Positions 25,443-33,924 of a stretch of 64,000 nt of DNA are shown piece by piece. Numbering within the stretch: the first letter of the stretch is position 1; every line of letters begins with the position of its first letter. The notes below the pieces were generated by a model. That model made no database searches and was not told the origin of the DNA. It was given only the letters and a program-made list of their open reading frames with translations. The DNA comes from Methylobacterium oryzae (lineage in GTDB: Bacteria > Pseudomonadota > Alphaproteobacteria > Rhizobiales > Beijerinckiaceae). A program made the translations under genes and the position numbers. The DNA is taken from NCBI RefSeq assembly GCF_021398735.1, contig NZ_CP090349.1, forward strand, positions 3,109,001 through 3,173,000, given 5' to 3'.

Positions 25443-28400
25443 TCACGCCGCCTTCTTCCCCCGCTCGGCGATCTTCACGAGACTGCGCAGCACCTCGGTG
25501 GCGGTCTTGAGCCGCGCCGGGACCGTGGTCAGCTCGCGCACGAACACCACGCTCATGTCGGGCCGCACCTTCGCGAACGAGGCCTGCTCGGCGACGAAGG
25601 CCACGAGACCCTGCGGGTTGGCGTAGGACTTGTCGCGGAAGTGGACCACCACACCCTTCGGCCCGGCCTCGACCTTCTCGACGTTCGCCTTGAGGCACAG
25701 GATCTTGATCGTGCCGATCTTGAGGAGCTGCTCCACCTCCGGCGGCAGCGGCCCGAACCGGTCGATCAGCTCGGCGCCGAAGCCCTCCATCTCGGCATCG
25801 TCCTGGATGGTGGCGAGCCGCCGGTAGAGCGCCAGCCGGACGCCCAGATCCTCGACGTAATCCTCCGGGATCGTGACCGGCGCGCCGAGCGCGATGGTCG
25901 GCGACCACGCCTCCTCGGGCACGTCATCGATGCCGGCCTTGAGCGCGGTGACCGCGTCCTCCAGCATCTGCTGGTAGAGCTCGTAGCCGACCTCCTTGAT
26001 GTGGCCCGACTGCGCGTCGCCGAGCAGGTTGCCGGCGCCGCGGATGTCGAGGTCGTGGGAGGCGAGCTGGAAGCCCGCGCCCAGCGTGTCGAGGCTCTGG
26101 AGCACCTTGAGGCGCTGCTCGGCCTGGGCGGTGAGCTGGCGGTTCGCCGGGGTCGTGAACAGCGCGTAGGCGCGCGCCTTCGAGCGCCCGACCCGGCCGC
26201 GCAGCTGGTAGAGCTGCGCGAGGCCGAACATGTCGGCCCGGTGGACGATCAGCGTGTTGGCGGTGGGGATGTCGAGGCCGGATTCCACGATCGTGGTCGA
26301 GAGCAGGACGTCGAACTTGCCCTCGTAGAAGGCCGTCATCACGTCCTCGAGCTGGCCGGCCGCCATCTGGCCGTGGGCGACCGCGACCTTGATCTCGGGC
26401 ATCTCGGCGTCGAGGAATTTCTTGACCTCGGCCAGATCCTCGATCCGCGGCACGACGTAGAAGGACTGGCCGCCGCGGTAGCGCTCGCGCAGCAGGGCCT
26501 CGCGGATGGTCAGCGGGTCGAACGGCGTCACGAAGGTGCGCACCACCAGCCGGTCGACCGGCGGGGTGGCGATGATCGAGAGCTCGCGAACCCCCGTCAT
26601 GGCGAGCTGGAGCGTGCGCGGGATCGGCGTCGCCGAGAGCGTCAGCACGTGGACGTCCGCCTGGAGCGCCTTCAGCCGCTCCTTGTGGGCGACGCCGAAA
26701 TGCTGCTCCTCGTCCACGATGATCAGGCCGAGATCCTTGAAGGCGATGTTCTTCGCCAAGAGGGCGTGGGTGCCGACCACGATGTCGACCGTGCCGGCGA
26801 TGAGCCCGGCGCGGGTCTGCTTCATCTCCCCCGCCGAGACGAAGCGGGAGAGCTGCGCCACCTGGACCGGCAGCCCTTTGAAGCGCTCGGCGAAGGTCCG
26901 GTAGTGCTGGCGGGCCAGCAGCGTGGTCGGGACGATCACCGCCACCTGCTTGCCGGAGATCGCCGCCGCGAAGGCGGCGCGGAGCGCCACCTCGGTCTTG
27001 CCGAAGCCGACATCGCCGCAGACCAGCCGGTCCATCGGACGCCCGGCATTGAGGTCGTCCAGCACCGCGTCGATGGCGTTGGCCTGATCCTCGGTCTCCT
27101 CGAACGGGAAGCGGGCGGCGAACTCGCCGTAGAGCCCCTCGGGCGCCTGCAGGGACGGGGCCTTCCGGACGAAGCGCTGGGCCGCGACCTTGATCAGCTC
27201 GCCCGCCATCTCGAGGATGCGGCGCTTCATCTTGGCCTTGCGGGCCTGCCACGCGCCGCCGCCGAGCCGGTCGAGGGCGACCTCGGAATCCTCCGAGCCG
27301 TAGCGGGTCAGGAGCTCGATATTCTCCACCGGCAGGAGCAGCAGGCCGCCGGTGTATTGCAGTTCCAGGCAATCGTGCGGGGCGCCGGCGGCGTGGATCG
27401 TCTTGAGGCCGACGAACCGGCCGATGCCGTGGTCGGCGTGGACTACGAGGTCGCCGGGCTGGAGCGCCTGCACCTCCAGGATCACGTCCTGGGGCCGCTT
27501 GGCCTTGCGCTTCTGGCGGACCAGCCTGTCGCCCAGGATATCGCCCTCGGAGACGACGGCGAGTTCGCCCGCGGTGAAGCCCGCCTCCAGGCCCCAGACG
27601 GCCACGGCCGCGTCGGTGCCGCGCTTGAGCGCGTAGACGTCGGTGAGCCGGGTGATCGCCACGGGCTTCCTCAGGCCGTGGTCGGTGAGCACACCGCAGA
27701 GCCGGTCGCGCGACCCGTCGGACCAGGCTCCCAGGATCACGTGATGACCGGATCCCTGGAGATCGCGGATATGCGCCACCGCGGCGTCGAACACGCTGGC
27801 ATTCTCGTCGGCCCGCTCGGGGGCGAAGCTCCGTCCGGCCTTGGCGCCGCAATCGATCACCGCGCGCTCGGACGATTCGGGCTGCGCGAACGGGGTCAGC
27901 CGCGCCACGGTGGCGGTGCCGATCCGCTCCTTCAGCTCGTTCGGCGTCAGGTAGAGGGCGCGGGGCGGCAGGGGCTTGTAGGGGGCGACGCCGGGCTGCG
28001 GCGTCTTCATCGCGCCCTCGCGGGCCTGGTAATAGTCCTGGACGAGCGCGATCCGCTCGGCGGCAGCGTCCTCCACCTGCGGGTCGAAGACCAGCGGCAC
28101 GCCGCCGAGATAGTCGAACAGCGTGTCGAGGTGGTCGTAGAACAGCGGCATCCAGTGCTCGAGGCCGGCGTAGCGCCGCCCCTCGCTCACCGTCTCGTAG
28201 AGCCGGTCGTCCCGGGTCGCCGCCCCGAAGCTCTGGATGTAGTTCTGGCGGAAGCGGCGGATGGTCTCCGTGGTGAGCTGGACCTCGCTCATCGGCATCA
28301 GGTCGAGCGAGCGGAGCTGCCCGGTGGTGCGCTGCGTCTCCGGGTCGAAGGCGCGGATCGATTCCAGCGTGTCGCCGAAGAAGTCGAGGCGGATCGGGGC

Positions 28401-29033
28401 CGGCAGGCCGGGGGGCGACAGGTCGAGGATGCCGCCGCGAACCGCGTACTCGCCGGTGTCGCGCACCGTCCCGGTGCGCAGGAAGCCGTTGGCCTCGACC
28501 CAGGCCACCACGTCGTCCATCGACACGACGTTGCCGATCGCCGCCGAGAACGCCTCCTTGGCGATGTGGGCGCGGGGCGGGACCCGCTGCACCAGGGCGT
28601 TGACCGTGGTGCAGAGGATGCGCGGGCGGTCCTCGGCCGAGCGGGTGCGGGCGAGGCGGGCGAGCGCCGTCATCCGGGCGGCGGCGACCGCCGTCGTCGG
28701 CGAGACCCGGTCGTAGGGCTGGCAGTCCCAGGCCGGCAGGCTCATCACGTCCATCTCGGGCGCGACGAAGCCGAGGGCCGCCTGGAAGGCCGCCGAGCGC
28801 CCGGAATCGCGCGCCACGTGGACCAGCACCGCCGGCGCGTCGACGGTGGGCGCCAGGGCGCGGGCGAGGTCGGCGAGCGCCAGCGCGTCGAAGCCCTCCG
28901 GGGCGTTCGCCAGGACCGGGCTGTCGCCGCGCTTGAGGGCGTCGATCGCCCGGGCGAGCGCGGAGGATTTCGGCAGCGCGAAGCGCGCGACCTGCGGCTT
29001 GGCGGCGGGGGGCTTCGGCTGAGGCTTGGCCAT
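25443..29033 (-). CDS. mfd: Transcription-repair coupling factor Mfd
   Basis: An 1196-residue translocase that removes RNA polymerase stalled at DNA damage and recruits UvrA. Order of domains: UvrB-homology module (from about 30; LPAWDCQPYDRVSP), RNA-polymerase-interaction domain (PGDLVVHADHGIGRFVGLKT, about 500), RecG-like helicase motor with Walker A VCGDVGFGKTEVALRAAF and IVDEEQHFG, VNTLIVHRADMFGLAQLYQL in the second lobe, and a C-terminal UvrA-masking domain. Length is normal. ATG 29033 starts a Lys/Pro/Ala-rich tail. The strand opposite carries a 1455-codon open frame that is a GC artefact. Confidence 0.97.
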   Translation of the reverse strand: MAKPQPKPPAAKPQVARFALPKSSALARAIDALKRGDSPVLANAPEGFDALALADLARALAPTVDAPAVLVHVARDSGRSAAFQAALGFVAPEMDVMSLPAWDCQPYDRVSPTTAVAAARMTALARLARTRSAEDRPRILCTTVNALVQRVPPRAHIAKEAFSAAIGNVVSMDDVVAWVEANGFLRTGTVRDTGEYAVRGGILDLSPPGLPAPIRLDFFGDTLESIRAFDPETQRTTGQLRSLDLMPMSEVQLTTETIRRFRQNYIQSFGAATRDDRLYETVSEGRRYAGLEHWMPLFYDHLDTLFDYLGGVPLVFDPQVEDAAAERIALVQDYYQAREGAMKTPQPGVAPYKPLPPRALYLTPNELKERIGTATVARLTPFAQPESSERAVIDCGAKAGRSFAPERADENASVFDAAVAHIRDLQGSGHHVILGAWSDGSRDRLCGVLTDHGLRKPVAITRLTDVYALKRGTDAAVAVWGLEAGFTAGELAVVSEGDILGDRLVRQKRKAKRPQDVILEVQALQPGDLVVHADHGIGRFVGLKTIHAAGAPHDCLELQYTGGLLLLPVENIELLTRYGSEDSEVALDRLGGGAWQARKAKMKRRILEMAGELIKVAAQRFVRKAPSLQAPEGLYGEFAARFPFEETEDQANAIDAVLDDLNAGRPMDRLVCGDVGFGKTEVALRAAFAAAISGKQVAVIVPTTLLARQHYRTFAERFKGLPVQVAQLSRFVSAGEMKQTRAGLIAGTVDIVVGTHALLAKNIAFKDLGLIIVDEEQHFGVAHKERLKALQADVHVLTLSATPIPRTLQLAMTGVRELSIIATPPVDRLVVRTFVTPFDPLTIREALLRERYRGGQSFYVVPRIEDLAEVKKFLDAEMPEIKVAVAHGQMAAGQLEDVMTAFYEGKFDVLLSTTIVESGLDIPTANTLIVHRADMFGLAQLYQLRGRVGRSKARAYALFTTPANRQLTAQAEQRLKVLQSLDTLGAGFQLASHDLDIRGAGNLLGDAQSGHIKEVGYELYQQMLEDAVTALKAGIDDVPEEAWSPTIALGAPVTIPEDYVEDLGVRLALYRRLATIQDDAEMEGFGAELIDRFGPLPPEVEQLLKIGTIKILCLKANVEKVEAGPKGVVVHFRDKSYANPQGLVAFVAEQASFAKVRPDMSVVFVRELTTVPARLKTATEVLRSLVKIAERGKKAA

Positions 29034-29414
29034 CGGGTCTTTCGCGGGAAATCCCGCCGGGCGCGTCAGGGGAGGAGGTCGGGTGGCGTTAGCCGATCGG
29101 GCCGCCGCGATAAAGCGTCCCCGCGGTTACGGCTGAACGCATCCTATATGGCGGTTCTGCCGCGGCATGGAACGGCTGTTCGGCCGCGCTTCGGGGACAC
29201 GCATGGCCCGGCCCAGAGCACCTTGCGGATCGCCTCTCCCAGGGGAGAAGAGACAGCCCCATCGTCTTTGCGAGCGCAGCGAAGCAATCCAGCGCCGCCA
29301 CACCTTCGGACGTCGCGCTGCCATGGGTCACGTCGCTGCGCTCGTGATGACGGAGCGGGCCGCATCGGCCGAGAACTCCGATCGGATGAGACGGAAGCCC
29401 GCGGCTTACGCCCC
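29034..29414. other. Intergenic region upstream of mfd with repeat family I
   Basis: 381 bp between the small unknown gene and mfd. It holds a full family I repeat (29261-29352) and probably the mfd promoter to its left. No gene is supported. Confidence 0.55.
29261..29352. repeat. Intergenic repeat family I, full copy
   Basis: The left arm ATCGTCTTTGCGAGCGCAGC then GAAGCAATCC is inverted as GGGTCACGTCGCTGCGCTCG then TGATGACGG. The loop contains GACGTCGCGCTGCC, as in the other copies. Confidence 0.8.
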
Positions 29415-29645
29415 TCAGGCGTCCGGCCCGACGATCTCCGCCAGCGCCGCCTCGACCCGGCCGCGGAAGAAGTCCGCGTTGGGCATGTGCTCGGTCATCG
29501 CGGCGGCGCGCGCCGTCGCCTGCCGCAGGATCTCGGCGCGGAGCGCCGGATCGGAGCGCTCCATCATCTCCAGCATGATGCGCACCACCAGCTCGGTGGC
29601 GATCGACCGGGCCGGGTGATCGTAGTTGGGCTTCGGTTCGTCCAT
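29415..29645 (-). CDS. Small conserved-looking protein, unknown function
   Basis: A 76-residue protein that I do not recognise. It is mostly helical and charged, with the core IATELVVRIMLEMMERSDPA and LRAEILRQATARAAAM. No signal peptide, membrane helix or metal motif is visible. The start ATG 29645 has GAGAGAG upstream and lies 25 bp after the sdhE stop, so it is likely the second gene of an sdhE transcript. Confidence 0.7.
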   Translation of the reverse strand: MDEPKPNYDHPARSIATELVVRIMLEMMERSDPALRAEILRQATARAAAMTEHMPNADFFRGRVEAALAEIVGPDA

Positions 29646-29670
29646 CGCGGGCTCTCTCGACCGGTCGCTC

Positions 29671-29967
29671 TCAGGAGTGGATCGGCGCGTCGTGCCGGTG
29701 GAACGCCCGCACCCGCCGCCAGACCGACGTGTCGTAGTTCGTGGGCGTCTCGACCTCGCCGGTCAGCCACTTGAACAGGTCGCGGTCCGGCACCTCGATC
29801 AGCGCCTCGAACTGGTCGAGCTCCGCTTCCGAGAGGTCGCCGATCTCGGCATCGGCGAAGCGGCCCATGATCAGGTCCATCTCGCGGATGCCCCGGTGCC
29901 AGGCGCGGTAGAGGAGGCGGCGGCGGCGCGGATCGAGGTCGGCGCTCGTGCGGGTGGTGCCGGACAT
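29671..29967 (-). CDS. sdhE: Succinate dehydrogenase assembly factor 2 (SdhE)
   Basis: A 98-residue SdhE/YgfY protein that promotes covalent attachment of FAD to the SdhA subunit of succinate dehydrogenase. The diagnostic segment is RRLLYRAWHRGIREMDLIMG, containing the RGxxExD motif needed for flavinylation, followed by the DLSEAELDQFEALIEVPDRDLFKWL helices. Length is typical. It is followed on the same strand by a small unknown gene and then mfd, a common alphaproteobacterial neighbour. Confidence 0.95.
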   Translation of the reverse strand: MSGTTRTSADLDPRRRRLLYRAWHRGIREMDLIMGRFADAEIGDLSEAELDQFEALIEVPDRDLFKWLTGEVETPTNYDTSVWRRVRAFHRHDAPIHS

Positions 29968-30157
29968 GGATGTCGGACCTCGGCTCAGGGAATGGCAGGG
30001 CCTAGATAGGCGTCCGGGTCCGGCGGATCCAGAACGGGGCCGCGGCCGGGCGGGTTACAACCGGGGCGCGAGAGGCCAAAAACGAATTGCCTCCGGCGGG
30101 CGGTCCGTTATCTCGGGCTGCAACGCCCCGGACGGGGCGGCGAGCGGGAGTCCAACG

Positions 30158-31135
30158 ATGCCGAAGGCGATCCGGGTCTACGAGTACGGCGGTCCCGAGG
30201 TGATGCGCTTCGAGGACGTGCCCCTGGCCGAGCCGGGCCCCGGGCAGATCCGGGTCAGGCAGGCCGCCATCGGCGTCAACTTCATCGACATCTACTTCCG
30301 CACCGGCGCCTACAAGTCCCCGCACATGCCCTACACCCCCGGCAAGGAGGGCGCCGGCACCGTCACGGCGGTGGGCGAGGGCGTGACCCAGTTCAAGGCC
30401 GGCGACCGGGTCGCCTACGGCTCAGTGGCAGACGGCTGCTACGCCGAGGAGCCGGTGATCCCGGCCTCGGCGGCCGTGCCGATCCCCGACGGGGTCGACG
30501 AGAAGACCGCCGCCGCCATGATGCTCAAGGGCCTGACCGTCGAGTACCTGCTGCACCGGACCTACGCGGTGAAGCCCGGCGACACGATCCTGTGGCAGGC
30601 CGCCGCCGGCGGCGTCGGCCTGATCGCGTGCCAGTGGGCCAAGCACCTCGGCGCCACCGTGATCGGCACCGCCGGCAGCCCCGAGAAGGCGGAGCTCGCC
30701 AAGCAGAACGGCTGCGACCACGTCATCCTCTACCGCGAGGAGGACGTGGCCAAGCGCGTGCGCGAGATCACCGGCGGCAAGGGCGTGCCGGTGGTCTACG
30801 ACGGCGTCGGGCAGGCGACCCTGATGGGCTCCCTGGACAGCCTCGCGCCGCTCGGCCTGCTGGCGAGCTTCGGCTCGGCCTCCGGGGCGATCACCGGGCT
30901 CGACCTCGGCCTGCTGGCCCCGCGCGGCTCGCTCTACGTGACGCGCCCGACGCTCGCGACCTTCTCGTCGAACCGCGCCACCCTGGAGGAGGCGGCCGCC
31001 CGCCTGTTCAAGGTGGTCCGCGACGGCGCGGTGAAGATCGCCGTCAACGCCACCTACCCGCTGGCCGAGGCGCAGCAGGTCCACCGCGACCTCGCGGGCC
31101 GGGAGACCACCGGCTCGATCGTGATGCTGCCGTAG
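30158..31135 (+). CDS. qor: NADPH:quinone reductase, zeta-crystallin type
   Basis: A 325-residue medium-chain dehydrogenase/reductase without structural zinc, matching NADPH:quinone oxidoreductases. Signs are AIGVNFIDIYFRTGAYK, PYTPGKEGAGTVTAVGEGV, the coenzyme loop WQAAAGGVGLIACQWAKHLG (AAGGVG) and the C-terminal HRDLAGRETTGSIVMLP. It reduces quinones or electrophilic enones in the cytoplasm. The frame is open upstream; ATG 30158 is chosen because GGGAG precedes it by 8 bases. pncA starts nine bases after its stop, so both are likely cotranscribed. Confidence 0.92.
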   Translation: MPKAIRVYEYGGPEVMRFEDVPLAEPGPGQIRVRQAAIGVNFIDIYFRTGAYKSPHMPYTPGKEGAGTVTAVGEGVTQFKAGDRVAYGSVADGCYAEEPVIPASAAVPIPDGVDEKTAAAMMLKGLTVEYLLHRTYAVKPGDTILWQAAAGGVGLIACQWAKHLGATVIGTAGSPEKAELAKQNGCDHVILYREEDVAKRVREITGGKGVPVVYDGVGQATLMGSLDSLAPLGLLASFGSASGAITGLDLGLLAPRGSLYVTRPTLATFSSNRATLEEAAARLFKVVRDGAVKIAVNATYPLAEAQQVHRDLAGRETTGSIVMLP

Positions 31136-31144
31136 GGAGCGGCC

Positions 31145-31771
31145 GTGACGCCCGGCAACGCCGACCTGCTCCTCGTCGTCGACGTGCAGGTCGACTTCCT
31201 GCCGGGCGGGGCGCTCCCCGTCCCGGGGGGCGACGCGGTGATCGGCCCGATCAACGCGCTCCAGCACCGCTTCCGGCACGTGGTGCTGATGCAGGACTGG
31301 CATCCGGCCGATCACGTCTCCTTCGCCGAGACCCATCCGGGGCGGGCCCCGTTCGAGACCGTGACGCTGCCCTACGGACCGCAGGTGCTGTGGCCGCGCC
31401 ACTGCGTCCAGGGCAGTCGCGGGGCCGCCTTCGCGCCGGACCTCGCCACCGACCGGGCGAGCCTGGTGGTGCGCAAGGGGCTGGATCCGCGGGTCGACAG
31501 CTACTCGGCCTTCCTGGAAGCCGACCGGGCCACGCGCACCGGCCTCGCCGGGGCGCTCCGGGAGCGCGGCATCACCCGCGTCGCCGTGTGCGGCCTCGCC
31601 ACCGATTTCTGCGTCGCCTGGAGCGCGCTCGACGCGCGCGACGCGGGGTTCGACGTCCTCGTGGTGGCGGACGCGGTGCGCGGGATCGACGTGGACGGGT
31701 CGCTCGCGCGGGCCTGGGCGCGGATGGAGGCGGCGGGCGTCCGCCGGATCGCCGCGGCGGAGATCGCTTGA
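31145..31771 (+). CDS. pncA: Nicotinamidase
   Basis: A 208-residue isochorismatase-fold amidase converting nicotinamide to nicotinate for NAD salvage. The catalytic triad is visible: Asp in VVDVQVDFLPGG, Lys in VVRKGLDPRVDSYSAF, and Cys in VCGLATDFCV. The metal site is DWHPADH. It starts with GTG 31145 after GGGAG, nine bases beyond qor. Confidence 0.95.
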   Translation: MTPGNADLLLVVDVQVDFLPGGALPVPGGDAVIGPINALQHRFRHVVLMQDWHPADHVSFAETHPGRAPFETVTLPYGPQVLWPRHCVQGSRGAAFAPDLATDRASLVVRKGLDPRVDSYSAFLEADRATRTGLAGALRERGITRVAVCGLATDFCVAWSALDARDAGFDVLVVADAVRGIDVDGSLARAWARMEAAGVRRIAAAEIA

Positions 31772-31870
31772 GGGCGTGCAGGGACCGGGAGGCGAACCGC
31801 CGCACGCCGCGCGGGAGACCGGCCCCGCGCCGACGCGTTGGCCCGACATCAGCATCCGACAGGAGCCTGC

Positions 31871-32071
31871 ATGTCATCCAAGCACCCGAAGACCGACACG
31901 CCCACGGACGCCGACCTCAAGGGCAATCCCGGGATCGGCACCTCGAAGGGGATGAGCGGCGCCGACCCCGCGGATCTGCAGGCGGATTCGACCTTCGAGG
32001 GCGACGTCGACAACGAGACGAAGCTCGATGGCGGCATCGACCCCGACCACCGGCCGCGCAAGAACGCGTGA
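31871..32071 (+). CDS. Small hydrophilic protein, unknown
   Basis: A 66-residue, strongly acidic and hydrophilic protein (DADLKGNPGIGTSKGMSGAD; DSTFEGDVDNETKL). It has no hydrophobic core and is probably intrinsically disordered, like some stress-associated small proteins. A good AGGAG lies 7 bases before ATG 31871. Function unknown. Confidence 0.65.
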   Translation: MSSKHPKTDTPTDADLKGNPGIGTSKGMSGADPADLQADSTFEGDVDNETKLDGGIDPDHRPRKNA

Positions 32072-32119
32072 CCGAGAACGCGTGACCGGATGCCCGGGCC
32101 GGTGCGGCCCGGGTCGATC

Positions 32120-32344
32120 TCAGCGACTGCGCGCCGGCGCCTTCGGCCGGTGCGGTGCGGGGGCCGCGGGCCTGGCGCTCGGGCCGCCTGCCGGAACGTA
32201 GACCTGGGCCGGGCTCGCGGTGTAGCCCCGGAGCTGGGCCGCGTTGGCGGCCCCGAAAGCGGATGTGCCGTCCGCGCGGGCGGCGCCCGCCGCGAGGGCC
32301 GATAGAAGCGCGGCGGCCAGGGCCAGGCGGGCGTGCTTCGGCAT
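32120..32344 (-). CDS. Small exported protein, unknown
   Basis: A 74-residue protein with a clear signal peptide (LALAAALLSALAAGAARADG, cleavage after about residue 24). A short mature part ends in Ala/Pro/Arg/Lys. GAGGA lies upstream of ATG 32344. The frame remains open far upstream, but that is GC artefact overlapping dinB. Mature function unknown. Confidence 0.65.
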   Translation of the reverse strand: MPKHARLALAAALLSALAAGAARADGTSAFGAANAAQLRGYTASPAQVYVPAGGPSARPAAPAPHRPKAPARSR

Positions 32345-32505
32345 CGACAGGGTCCTCGTGTTCGCGCGGGCTCGAGAAACCCTGATCCGTACCGGATCGC
32401 TCCGCCCTGCGATCGACCCGGCCTTCCCGACGTGCGGAACCGCACAGGCGCCGTGTCGTGCATGACGGCGGCGGCTCCATCGCTTTCCGGTTGATCGCTT
32501 CCCCA

Positions 32506-32602
32506 CCGTCGTCGTTGCGAGTGGAGCGAAGCGATCCAGGGTAGCGCCACGCTGACCGATGTCCTGCTGCCCGGGGCCACTTCGCTGCGCCCGTGATGAC
32601 GG
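32506..32602. repeat. Intergenic repeat family I, full copy
   Basis: The left arm CGTCGTCGTTGCGAGTGGAG then CGAAGCGATCC is inverted as GGCCACTTCGCTGCGCCCGT then GATGACGG. It lies between dinB and the small exported protein. Confidence 0.8.
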
Positions 32603-32628
32603 AGCGGGGGCCTGCCCCGGAGGCCGTG

Positions 32629-33711
32629 TCAGAGCGCCAGCCCGAGCTGGAGCGGCGCCTCGGGCGCGTCCTGCGCGAAGCCCGACAGCGACACCCCGAT
32701 CAGCCGCGCGCTGCGGCGCAGGGGGAACAGGCCGGCGAGCAGGTCGAGGCCGATCCGCTCCAGGGCGGCCCGGTCGGCCACCGGCACGGCGAGGGACTTC
32801 GCCCGGGTGACCTGCGCGAAATCCGAGAACTTGAGCTTCAGGGTCACGGTCCGGGCGCGCATGCCCTTGGCGTCGGCGCCCGCCCAGACCTTGTCGAACA
32901 GCGGCGCCAGCCGGGCGGCCAGGACCTCGAAAGCGGCGGTGTCGTCCGAGAAGGTGGTCTCGGCCCCGATCGACTTGCGCACCCGGTGGGCGCGGACCGG
33001 CCGCGCGTCGATCCCGCGGGCGACCGCGTGGTAGTAGGCGCCCGCGGAGCCGAAGGTCTCGCGCAGGCGCTCCGGCGTCCAGGCGCGCAGATCCGCCCCG
33101 GTCTCGATCCCGAGCCGCTTCATCTTCGCCTCGGTGACCGGGCCGACGCCGTGGAACCGGCCGATCGGCAGCGCCGCCACGAAGTCCGGCCCCATGGCGG
33201 GGGTGATGACGAACAGGGCGTCGGGCTTGCGGTGGTCGGACGCCACCTTGGCGAGGAACTTGTTGTACGAGACCCCGGCCGAGGCGATGAGTCCGGTCCG
33301 TTCCAGGATCTCGGCCCGGATCGCCTTCGCCACGGCCGTCGCCGTCGGGAGGCCCAGGAGGTTCTCGGTGACGTCGAGATAGGCCTCGTCGAGGGCCACC
33401 GGCTCGATGATGGCCGTGTGCCGGGCGAAGACCGCCCGGATCTCCTCGGAGACCGCCCGGTAGACCTCGAAGCGCGGCTTCACGAACAGCAGGTCCGGGC
33501 ACAGCCGCCGCGCGGTGGCCGACGGCATGGCGGAGCGGACACCGAATTTTCGGGCCTCGTAGCTCGCAGCGGCCACCACCCCGCGCTCCCGGGAGCCGCC
33601 GACCGCCAGCGGCCGGCCGCGCAGCGACGGGTCGTCGCGCTGCTCCACGGAGGCGTAGAACGCGTCCATGTCGATGTGGATGATCTTTCGGAGCGCGACC
33701 TCCGGATCCAT
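32629..33711 (-). CDS. dinB: DNA polymerase IV (DinB, Y family)
   Basis: A 360-residue translesion polymerase. Catalytic motifs are IIHIDMDAFYASVEQ (first metal-binding Asp) and LDEAYLDVTEN (Asp-Glu pair). Thumb and little-finger domains follow (KVASDHRKPDALFVI; GVGPVTEAKMKRLGI helix-hairpin-helix). A LexA-type box (33734-33748) lies just upstream, so SOS induction is likely. The C-terminus ends in QLGLAL without a clear QLxLF beta-clamp motif, although LQLGL is close to one. Confidence 0.95.
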   Translation of the reverse strand: MDPEVALRKIIHIDMDAFYASVEQRDDPSLRGRPLAVGGSRERGVVAAASYEARKFGVRSAMPSATARRLCPDLLFVKPRFEVYRAVSEEIRAVFARHTAIIEPVALDEAYLDVTENLLGLPTATAVAKAIRAEILERTGLIASAGVSYNKFLAKVASDHRKPDALFVITPAMGPDFVAALPIGRFHGVGPVTEAKMKRLGIETGADLRAWTPERLRETFGSAGAYYHAVARGIDARPVRAHRVRKSIGAETTFSDDTAAFEVLAARLAPLFDKVWAGADAKGMRARTVTLKLKFSDFAQVTRAKSLAVPVADRAALERIGLDLLAGLFPLRRSARLIGVSLSGFAQDAPEAPLQLGLAL

Positions 33712-33733
33712 CGCCGCCTCGGGTCCCGACCAA

Positions 33734-33748
33734 GTTCCTGATCTGTTC
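33734..33748 (-). promoter_or_regulatory. LexA box upstream of dinB
   Basis: The plus strand reads GTTC-CTGATCT-GTTC, i.e. GAAC-N7-GAAC toward dinB. GTTC-N7-GTTC is the known alphaproteobacterial LexA operator. It ends 23 bases before the dinB start codon, a typical operator position. Confidence 0.8.
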
Positions 33749-33818
33749 CGAAAGACCGCGCGGGGCGGGCGGGGTCAAGCCGCGCCGGACGCGGCGTCAA
33801 CAGGAGTCCGCCCGGCGC

Positions 33819-33914
33819 CCGTCGCGAGCGCAGCGAAGCGAAGCGACGAGAGGGCAGCGCGACGTCCCCGAGCGCAGCGCATCCCTGGATTGCTTCGCTG
33901 CGCTCGCAAAGACG
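33819..33914. repeat. Intergenic repeat family I, diverged copy
   Basis: CCCGTCGCGAGCGCAGCGAA at the left and TGGATTGCTTCGCTGCGCTC then GCAAAGACGG at the right flank GACGTCCCCGAGCG. It lies between dinB and rimO. Confidence 0.75.
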
Positions 33915-33924
33915 GGGTCTGCCG

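Noticed and set aside
25407..29774. A 1455-codon open frame opposite mfd
   Set aside because: Composition is Asp/Glu/Arg/Gly/Ala-rich without domains, and mfd on the other strand is unmistakable. It is a high-GC shadow.
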